Of a stretch of 64,000 nt of DNA, positions 58,694 through 64,000 are shown piece by piece. The notes beneath the pieces were generated by a model. It was given only the letters and a program-made list of their open reading frames with translations. It ran no database searches and was not told where the DNA came from. Where the stretch lies: assembly GCA_003283765.1 (NCBI GenBank), contig QBVY01000001.1, forward strand, positions 1 to 64,000, read 5' to 3'. The stretch comes from SAR86 cluster bacterium AG-313-N18. GTDB taxonomy: Bacteria > Pseudomonadota > Gammaproteobacteria > Magnimaribacterales > D2472. The position numbers and the translations under genes are program-made. Position 1 is the first letter of the stretch. The number at the start of each line of letters is the position of its first letter.

Positions 58694-58722
58694 CTTTCAA
58701 TTCATCCACAATGCTTTATAAT
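58694..58722 (+). promoter_or_regulatory. candidate promoter of rpmH with an internal DnaA box variant
   Basis: A perfect TATAAT (58717-58722) lies 24 bases before the rpmH ATG. The -35 is poor (CTTTCA at 58694-58699 with a 17-base spacer). The DnaA-box-like TCATCCACA (58702-58710) sits between the two hexamers, so bound DnaA could block RNA polymerase. Confidence 0.5.
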
Positions 58723-58746
58723 TCGGGGCTAATTTTTTGAGTAATT

Positions 58747-58881
58747 ATGAAAAGAACATTTCAACCAAGCACATTAAAAAGAAAGCGAACTCACGGCTTT
58801 AGAGCAAGGATGTCAACGAAAGCTGGAAGAGCAGTTATTGCCAACAGAAGAAAAAAGGGCCGCAAGGTACTAACCGCTTAG
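58747..58881 (+). CDS. rpmH: 50S ribosomal protein L34
   Basis: 44-residue ribosomal protein, read directly: [20 protein letters not shown] at the start and [11 protein letters not shown] at the end, which is the whole family signature. It heads the rpmH-rnpA-yidD-yidC-mnmE operon. Its TAG stop is in the same reading frame as the following rnpA frame. Confidence 0.98.
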   Translation: MKRTFQPSTLKRKRTHGFRARMSTKAGRAVIANRRKKGRKVLTA

Positions 58882-58896
58882 TTTTTAGGCTCCGCT

Positions 58897-59178
58897 ATTT
58901 CTCAAAAAATTTTCCATTCAAGCTATTCATCAATATTTTTTGATGATGTTCCTCCAAATATTAAACTAAAGATTGTAGTAAAGAAGAAAGACTATTCTTT
59001 GGCGGTGCAGCGCAATAAAATTAAACGTTGGATAAGAGAAATTTTTAGAAAAAATTTGTTGAGTCATGGGTATGTTGTTATTGTAAGGCGTGGTTTTTTG
59101 GAGACCGGATTTAAAAATATCTCCATAGATTTCCAGGCTGCCTTAGATAACTTTGTAAATAAAGAACAAGACGATTAA
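58897..59178 (+). CDS. rnpA: ribonuclease P protein component, short form without canonical start codon
   Basis: Protein subunit of RNase P, which matures tRNA 5' ends. The frame contains the family core LKIVVKKK, AVQRNKIKRWIREIFRKN (RNR motif) and YVVIVRRGF. No ATG, GTG or TTG occurs in this frame between the rpmH stop and position 58999, which is already inside the core. I place the start at ATT 58897, because TAGG (58886-58889) stands 7 bases before it. This gives 93 residues, about 25 shorter than usual at the N-terminus. The alternative is translation by read-through of the rpmH TAG, since the frames match. yidD begins 2 bases after its stop. Confidence 0.8.
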   Translation: MSQKIFHSSYSSIFFDDVPPNIKLKIVVKKKDYSLAVQRNKIKRWIREIFRKNLLSHGYVVIVRRGFLETGFKNISIDFQAALDNFVNKEQDD

Positions 59179-59179
59179 T

Positions 59180-59392
59180 ATGAAAAAGTTTTTAATATTT
59201 ATGATAGGTTTTTATCAAAAATATTTGAGTTTTTTGTTGGGTAAGAATTGTAAGTTTGAGCCAACATGCTCTCAATACGCAAAAGATAGTATTGAAGCTC
59301 ATGGTTCTTTTGTTGGGGGTTACTATTCTTTGGTAAGAGTTTTAAAATGCGGGCCATGGTCAGCTGGTGGAGTAGATGAGGTAAAAAAATGA
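59180..59392 (+). CDS. yidD: membrane protein insertion efficiency factor YidD
   Basis: Small peripheral membrane protein that helps YidC. The 70-residue protein carries FYQKYLSFLLGKNCKFEPTC then SQYAKDSIEAHG and RVLKCGPWSAGGVDEV, the complete family pattern with its three cysteines. It starts 2 bases after rnpA and overlaps yidC by 4 bases. Confidence 0.95.
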   Translation: MKKFLIFMIGFYQKYLSFLLGKNCKFEPTCSQYAKDSIEAHGSFVGGYYSLVRVLKCGPWSAGGVDEVKK

Positions 59393-60939
59393 ATTGGAGA
59401 TATTTTTATATTGGCTCTGTTGTTGCTTTGTCATATGTTTTGTTTTTGTCCTGGAACTCGGAAAAAGAAATAAAACAGGAGTTTGCTGAGGCCTCTGCAA
59501 TTGTACAAAGCCAAACACAAGAGGTGTTACCTTTGGATGAAACGGTTGGTTTGGTAGAAATACAAAACAGCAAACTGATTTTAAAAATCAGCCCAACCAC
59601 TGGAAAAATATGGCAAGCAAGACTTAAGGAACACACGTATCTTAATAATAAAGATTCTCTGGGTGTAAGGTTGTTTGGGTTTGATAGAGCGGAAGGTTTT
59701 AAGTTTTATTTAAACAGTGGTTTTGGCACTCAGGTTAAAACATTTAAGGTTGTTGAAATATTGCCCTCGTCTTTAAGGCTTCTTTCTCTAGATGGAATGG
59801 TTTCGAAAGAAATTGCCTTAAAAACAGATGATTATGAGCTTTTAATAGAGGACAGATGGGTTGGACAACTCCCGTTGGATGTCCCGGCCCCATATGTGGC
59901 AATGTATAGAACAGATCTGCGGCCGTTAGATGCTCGGGATAATTTTTTTGAAAACAGCTCTTACACTGGTGTTGCTTTTAATACACCTAATGAGCCTTAT
60001 GCGAACACAAGGCTAAGAAGCGTTGATGAGCAAATTGAGTATTTCCAGAGAGGTGGTTGGGTCGCATTTATACAAAAATATTTTATGGCGGCTGTTCTTA
60101 CTCCATCGGATAGGGTTCAAACATTATTTGTGTCACCGCCCTTTGATGGGTCCGACACCTACCGAATGGGGGCAATTTCTAGAGAGGTTAAGGCTGGCGA
60201 GGTCAGCTCTGGTATTAGTCATAGAATATTCCTTGGTCCTAAAGTAAGGTCGGATTTAATTAGCAGGGCTCCTGATTTAGAGCTAACAATTGATATGGGT
60301 TGGTTTTGGTTTTTGTCTCAACCCCTAATGATGTTACTCAGCCTGATAAACAACCTGGTTGATAATTGGGGTGTTTCTATTGTCTTGCTAACAATTCTAA
60401 TTAAATTGTTGTTATGGCCTTTGTCTGCAAAAGGTTTTTCCAGTATGGCAAAAATGAGAACGGCGGGCCCAAAACTTAAAGAAATCCAAGAAAGGTATAA
60501 GGACGACAGAGCAAAACTTGGAACAGAGATGATGGCCTTATATAAAAAAGAGGGCATTAATCCAGCGGGGGGATGTTTTCCGCTTTTACTTCAAATGCCG
60601 GTCTTTGTGGCGTTCTTCTTCTGTTTAAGGGAGAGTGTTGAGCTCAGGCATGAATCATTCTTTTTTTGGATACAGGATTTGTCTGCACCGGATCCTTTTT
60701 TTATACTTCCTGTTATTTTTGCAGCGCTTATGTATTTAACACAGCAGTTAAACCCGCAGCCCCCTGGTATGGATCCAACCCAGGCTCAAATCATGAAGTT
60801 TATGCCAGTTATGATAGCTGCAATTTTTGTAATTATGCCAGCGGGTCTTGTGCTTTACTCTGTGGCAAACAGCGCCATTTCTCTTGTTCAACAAAAGGCA
60901 CTGTATAAGAAGTATGGTGCCCCAAGCGCACCTGCATAG
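59389..60939 (+). CDS. yidC: membrane protein insertase YidC
   Basis: Inserts and folds inner-membrane proteins alone or with Sec. An N-terminal helix, a large periplasmic domain (about residues 50-300) and the conserved five-helix core are visible. The core begins with NWGVSIVLLTILIKLLLWPL and includes KMRTAGPKLKEIQERYKDD and NPAGGCFPLLLQMPVFVAFF. Length 516 (usual ~550). Codon third positions are unusually rich in G and T, as in mnmE. It follows yidD with a 4-base overlap. Confidence 0.96.
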   Translation: MNWRYFYIGSVVALSYVLFLSWNSEKEIKQEFAEASAIVQSQTQEVLPLDETVGLVEIQNSKLILKISPTTGKIWQARLKEHTYLNNKDSLGVRLFGFDRAEGFKFYLNSGFGTQVKTFKVVEILPSSLRLLSLDGMVSKEIALKTDDYELLIEDRWVGQLPLDVPAPYVAMYRTDLRPLDARDNFFENSSYTGVAFNTPNEPYANTRLRSVDEQIEYFQRGGWVAFIQKYFMAAVLTPSDRVQTLFVSPPFDGSDTYRMGAISREVKAGEVSSGISHRIFLGPKVRSDLISRAPDLELTIDMGWFWFLSQPLMMLLSLINNLVDNWGVSIVLLTILIKLLLWPLSAKGFSSMAKMRTAGPKLKEIQERYKDDRAKLGTEMMALYKKEGINPAGGCFPLLLQMPVFVAFFFCLRESVELRHESFFFWIQDLSAPDPFFILPVIFAALMYLTQQLNPQPPGMDPTQAQIMKFMPVMIAAIFVIMPAGLVLYSVANSAISLVQQKALYKKYGAPSAPA

Positions 60940-60941
60940 TT

Positions 60942-62249
60942 TTGATTTTTGCGCTTGCAACCCCTGTAGCCCAGTCTGCTATAGGTGTGTTTAGACTCTC
61001 GGGTGCTGGTTGTTGCGAAGCATTTAATAAGGCGCTTAACAAGCCCGTTTCCGATTATCGAAAAGTGTTTCTAAGAGATGTTATGTGGGATGGGGTTATT
61101 GTTGACAGGTGTTCGGTTGTTTTTTATTTAGCCCCAAGCAGTTACACCGGCGAAGATTCTGTTGAAGTGTTTTGTCATGGGGGTCTTTCTGTAATTAAGT
61201 CATTAACAGGTGTTTTTCTTCATCTTGGTTTCAGGGAGGCTGACCCTGGTGAGTTTTCAAGAATTGCTTTTGGGAACGGAAAGCTTTCTTTGAATGAGGC
61301 TGAGGCGGTTGTGGATCTGATTCATTCTGAGGACGAAAGCAGGGGGCAGCTCTCTTCAGAGGCGGTTGCTGGTAAATTGAGCAATATGATAAAAACCCTA
61401 GGCGATGAGGTTGATGCTATAAGGGTTTTTATAGAGGGAAGTATAGATTTTTCTGATGAGGATTATGATTTTATTTCTGAGGGATCGGTGGACGAAAGGC
61501 TGGTTGGGGTTAGGTCTTCTTTGGTGGGTTTAATTGACTCCTCTTTGGTGTCAACTAAAAAACTAACAAAAAACAGGGTTTTGTTTTTTGGCCCCCCCAA
61601 CACCGGTAAGTCTTCTTTGTTTAATAGAATGTTGGGGTTTGAAAGGGCTCTTGTTTCAAACGTTCCTGGCACCACTAGGGACTTAATAGATTCAGAGATT
61701 TTTTACAACAGCGTAAACATGGAGTTGGTTGATTCTGCGGGTGTTAGGGAAACCGATGATTTGATCGAAGCAAAGGGTGTTGCCCGCTCTGGAGATGAGG
61801 TTCATGATTCGGCTTTGGTTTTGGTTGTTTTGGATCACCTTACTGAAAGATTGGCCAAGGATTTCGCATCAATTTTAAATAAAAAAAACCATTTGTTTGT
61901 TTTCAACAAATCAGATAAAGGGTCTCCAAGCCAAGCATATGATTGTGTTGTGTCTGCAAAGACGGGCGAGGGTATTCAGGAGTTAAAAAAATTGATTTTT
62001 GGTTGTATTCAAAAAAATAGCGAGGATTCTAAAAAGACCTTTATTATAAGAGAGCGACATCTTGTTTTGTTTCAGTCAGCTTTATCAAGTATTGATGCTT
62101 GCATAGATAAGATTTCGAAAGAGAGCGATGTTGATGTTGCGGCTGAAGATTTAAGGATGGTGAGGGCGTCTTTTGATGAGTTCCTGGGTGTCAAATATCC
62201 AGATGATTTGTTGGGCGATATTTTTAATGATTTCTGCATAGGTAAGTAG
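60942..62249 (+). CDS. mnmE: tRNA uridine-5-carboxymethylaminomethyl(34) synthesis GTPase MnmE
   Basis: GTPase that with MnmG modifies wobble uridine 34. The N-terminal folate-binding part starts LATPVAQSAIGVFRLSG. The G domain has FFGPPNTGKSSLFNRML (G1), GTTRDLIDS (G2), DSAGVRETDD (G3) and FNKSDKG (G4). The C-terminus is FCIGK, with the modifying cysteine. The start codon is TTG 60942, 2 bases after the yidC stop, with no clear Shine-Dalgarno. Length 435. The coding strand is strongly G- and T-rich (in sampled lines G outnumbers C by about 2-3 to 1), in sharp contrast to mnmG. Confidence 0.96.
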   Translation: MIFALATPVAQSAIGVFRLSGAGCCEAFNKALNKPVSDYRKVFLRDVMWDGVIVDRCSVVFYLAPSSYTGEDSVEVFCHGGLSVIKSLTGVFLHLGFREADPGEFSRIAFGNGKLSLNEAEAVVDLIHSEDESRGQLSSEAVAGKLSNMIKTLGDEVDAIRVFIEGSIDFSDEDYDFISEGSVDERLVGVRSSLVGLIDSSLVSTKKLTKNRVLFFGPPNTGKSSLFNRMLGFERALVSNVPGTTRDLIDSEIFYNSVNMELVDSAGVRETDDLIEAKGVARSGDEVHDSALVLVVLDHLTERLAKDFASILNKKNHLFVFNKSDKGSPSQAYDCVVSAKTGEGIQELKKLIFGCIQKNSEDSKKTFIIRERHLVLFQSALSSIDACIDKISKESDVDVAAEDLRMVRASFDEFLGVKYPDDLLGDIFNDFCIGK

Positions 62250-62457
62250 ATAAAATGTGGAAAATTTGTGCTTAATTTTTTTGTTTTTTTTATCCACAGG
62301 TTATTTAATAAATGGTTACAGTTTATGGGTTTAGGTTTACATAGTTTATCAATGCTTGGGTCTCTTTTGGGGAAAGGGCGCATCCGTTTTATCAACAAAA
62401 AAAAGCCCCTTAATAATAACAACAATAATATATTGTTGTTATAACATTCTTATATAT
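62250..62457. other. mnmE-mnmG intergenic region with DnaA boxes; alternative origin candidate
   Basis: A 208-base AT-rich gap inside what is usually a tight mnmE-mnmG pair. It holds a consensus DnaA box TTATCCACA (62290-62298), two single-mismatch boxes (TGTGGAAAA at 62256-62264, minus sense; TTATCAACA at 62389-62397), and a very AT-rich palindrome before mnmG. E. coli oriC also lies next to mnmG. Strand composition changes sign here, but in the direction opposite to that expected of an origin. Confidence 0.4.
62416..62442. repeat. perfect 11-bp inverted repeat upstream of mnmG
   Basis: ATAACAACAAT (62416-62426) and ATTGTTGTTAT (62432-62442) are exact reverse complements around the 5-base centre AATAT. 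The repeat ends 15 bases before the mnmG ATG. It is followed by no T-run, so it is not an intrinsic terminator. It could be a protein-binding site, an mRNA hairpin near the mnmG ribosome-binding site, or part of an unwinding element. Confidence 0.75.
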
Positions 62458-64000
62458 ATGTTTGATGTAATAGTAATTGGTGGGGGTCATGCTGGTGTTG
62501 AGGCTGCACACGCGGTTTATAGGCAGGGCCTTAAATGCTGCCTGGTTACTTTTAAAATTGAAACCATAGGTCAAATGTCTTGCAATCCAGCTATTGGGGG
62601 TCTTGGAAAATCCCACCTTGTTAGAGAGGTTGATGCCTTGGGTGGAATTATGGCTCAAGCCACAGATCGTTCAGGCATTCAATCAAGAACCCTTAACACC
62701 AGAAAAGGTTTTGCGGTTCAGGCTCTCCGAGTTCAGTGCGATAGAGATAAATATAAACAAGCCATACAGCAACTTATGCTTGAAACAAATATCACCATTA
62801 AAGAGGGTGAAGTGGTAGATATTATCCTTGAACGGAATACCATTCTTGGGGTTGAATTAAGATCTGGTGAAAAAATCAACTCACCCAAAACCATTTTGAC
62901 CACAGGAACATTTTTAAACGGAGTAATGTATAAAGGCGATGAAAAGATTTCAGGAGGCCGTGTTGGAGATAGCACATCAATACCCTTGTCGGAAAAACTC
63001 TATGATTTAAAACTACCCATGGGAAGGCTTAAAACAGGAACACCAGCGCGAATAAAACTTTCCAGCATCAACCTAAACCTTATGGAAGAGCAACCAGGTG
63101 ACAAAAACCCGCCTCCCATGTCTGTTCTCCAACCACCCCAAGCAACGCTGTCGCAGATCTCCTGTTATATAACAAGGACTAACAAACAAACCCATAAAAT
63201 CATTTCAGATAACACCCACCTATCTGCAATGTACTCCGGAAAAATCTCTGGAATAGGGCCAAGATACTGTCCATCTATAGAGGATAAAATTAATAAGTTC
63301 GGCGAAAAAGACAGCCATCAAATTTTTATAGAACCTGAGGGCCTAGACAGGGACCTTGTTTATCCAAACGGTATTTCCACAAGTCTGCCCACCTCAGCGC
63401 AAAAAGAATTTGTAGAGTCTATTCAGGGGATGGAAAATTGCATAATAGAAGAATTTGGTTACGCCGTAGAATATGACTTCATTGACCCCAGATCATTGAA
63501 ACCAACGCTGGAAACAAAATTTATTAAAAACCTGTATCTTGCGGGCCAAATAAACGGTACAACGGGATACGAAGAGGCGGCAGCACAGGGCCTTGTTGCG
63601 GGCATTAATGCTGCTCAAAACATTCTTAATAAACCGGATGTAGTTTTTGATAGAAGCGAGGCATATATAGGTGTTTTGATAGATGACCTAACGCTTCATG
63701 GTGTAACAGAACCATACAGAATGTTTACAAGCAGAGCAGAGTTCCGCCTCATGCTTTCCCAGGATACCGCATGCCAGAGGCTTACCGAAAAGGGCCATTC
63801 ACTTGGTTTGATTGCAGAAAAAACATTTGACGCTTACCTGGAAAAAGAAAATACATACCAAAATTTTTTAAAACAAATAAAAAAAATAAAAATAAAACAC
63901 AACAACAAGCCTACAACAGGAGAAGATTTGCTCAAAAGAACCGACCTCGCCTCAAGCGAAATTAAACTGCTTCTAAAAATCTCCAAGGACAAAGAAGAGT
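62458..64000 (+). CDS. mnmG: tRNA uridine-5-carboxymethylaminomethyl(34) synthesis enzyme MnmG, partial (3' end outside window)
   Basis: FAD enzyme that partners MnmE. The start is [17 protein letters not shown] (dinucleotide fold), then [31 protein letters not shown], the signature [12 protein letters not shown], and [35 protein letters not shown] follows. About 514 of the usual ~620 residues are visible with no stop. The start lacks the ~6-residue extension of E. coli. From about 62.7 kb its coding strand is A- and C-rich, opposite to mnmE. In the KGPAV motif Pro is replaced (KGFAV). Confidence 0.96.
   Translation, partial: MFDVIVIGGGHAGVEAAHAVYRQGLKCCLVTFKIETIGQMSCNPAIGGLGKSHLVREVDALGGIMAQATDRSGIQSRTLNTRKGFAVQALRVQCDRDKYKQAIQQLMLETNITIKEGEVVDIILERNTILGVELRSGEKINSPKTILTTGTFLNGVMYKGDEKISGGRVGDSTSIPLSEKLYDLKLPMGRLKTGTPARIKLSSINLNLMEEQPGDKNPPPMSVLQPPQATLSQISCYITRTNKQTHKIISDNTHLSAMYSGKISGIGPRYCPSIEDKINKFGEKDSHQIFIEPEGLDRDLVYPNGISTSLPTSAQKEFVESIQGMENCIIEEFGYAVEYDFIDPRSLKPTLETKFIKNLYLAGQINGTTGYEEAAAQGLVAGINAAQNILNKPDVVFDRSEAYIGVLIDDLTLHGVTEPYRMFTSRAEFRLMLSQDTACQRLTEKGHSLGLIAEKTFDAYLEKENTYQNFLKQIKKIKIKHNNKPTTGEDLLKRTDLASSEIKLLLKISKDKEE

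Larger units (their letters stand above)
58570..58746. other. dnaA-rpmH intergenic region, candidate oriC or regulatory region
   Basis: A 177-base AT-rich gap between divergent dnaA and rpmH, the position of oriC in Pseudomonas. It holds one consensus DnaA box (58646-58654, minus orientation) and one single-mismatch box TCATCCACA (58702-58710). Two boxes are few for a full origin, so it may only be a DnaA-controlled double promoter. Confidence 0.45.

Noticed and set aside
62340-62420. Intrinsic terminator after mnmE formed by the GGGG near 62370 and GCCCC near 62405
   Set aside because: Only four base pairs with a long loop can form and there is no T-run after the second arm.
62072-62425. 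117-codon minus-strand frame covering the end of mnmE and the gap before mnmG
   Set aside because: Most of it is the complement of mnmE; the rest lies in AT-rich noncoding sequence with DnaA boxes.

Overview
The window is a gene-dense, AT-rich chromosomal segment (by eye about one third G+C, not computed) from a free-living, aerobic gammaproteobacterium with a streamlined genome. Intergenic gaps are short (none reaches 300 bases), genes overlap often, and convergent genes often share stop-codon bases. Protein content and gene order are those of Gammaproteobacteria. Several blocks follow the order I recall from Pseudomonas aeruginosa: dnaA-dnaN-recF-gyrB-plsC-glyRS-lpxL-like, trkA-fmt-def, tsaC-hemF-aroE, the coxB-coxA-ctaG-coxC...SCO cluster, dsbA-c4-engB-polA, and lppL-lysA-dapF-DUF484-xerC-HAD. 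A marine SAR86-like lineage is my best guess, but it is only inference. I see no insertion sequence, prophage, CRISPR array, tRNA or rRNA.

Layout. 1-8.6 kb: miaB (cut by the window edge), a DUF1820 gene, a Tat-exported PhoD-type phosphatase, orn/rsgA, then ubiE-ubiJ-ubiB-tatA-tatB-tatC. 8.6-15 kb (minus strand): transketolase, phosphoglycerate kinase, class I fructose-bisphosphate aldolase, dtd, an acyl-CoA dehydrogenase and a LOG-family hydrolase. 15-18 kb: metK, preceded by a candidate SAM-binding riboswitch, and ahcY. 17.9-22.5 kb: a 33-residue LptM/LppL-like lipoprotein, lysA, dapF, DUF484, xerC, a HAD phosphatase and ubiK. 22.5-29.2 kb: cytochrome c5, a pseudoazurin-like cupredoxin, dsbA, cytochrome c4, engB, a Coq4-like protein, polA and dsbB. 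29.4-34.4 kb: pckA, gshA, a quinone-oxidoreductase-like dehydrogenase and a secreted tyrosine phosphatase. 34.4-42.6 kb: a complete aa3/caa3 cytochrome oxidase and assembly cluster. 42.7-53.2 kb: housekeeping genes (yheV-like, aroE, hemF, tsaC, purE, def, fmt, trkA, trkH, a lipid A acyltransferase, a one-chain glycyl-tRNA synthetase, plsC). 53.2-64 kb: the replication-origin neighbourhood, with gyrB-recF-dnaN-dnaA on the minus strand diverging from rpmH-rnpA-yidD-yidC-mnmE-mnmG (cut by the end of the window).

How the genes work together. UbiE, UbiJ, UbiB, UbiK and a possible Coq4 homologue serve ubiquinone synthesis. Cytochromes c4 and c5, the cupredoxin and the oxidase with its heme A and copper assembly factors form the terminal respiratory branch. 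HemF supplies heme. DsbA/DsbB and TatABC handle folding and export of periplasmic proteins. MetK and AhcY form most of the methyl cycle.

The region is mostly ordinary core genome. The points most worth a second look are the SAM-II/V-like RNA before metK, an rnpA gene with no canonical start codon, the tiny lipoprotein whose start lies in a terminator-like hairpin, the Coq4-like gene, single-chain GlyRS and class I aldolase in positions normally held by unrelated enzymes, and a sharp reversal of strand composition at the mnmE/mnmG junction.
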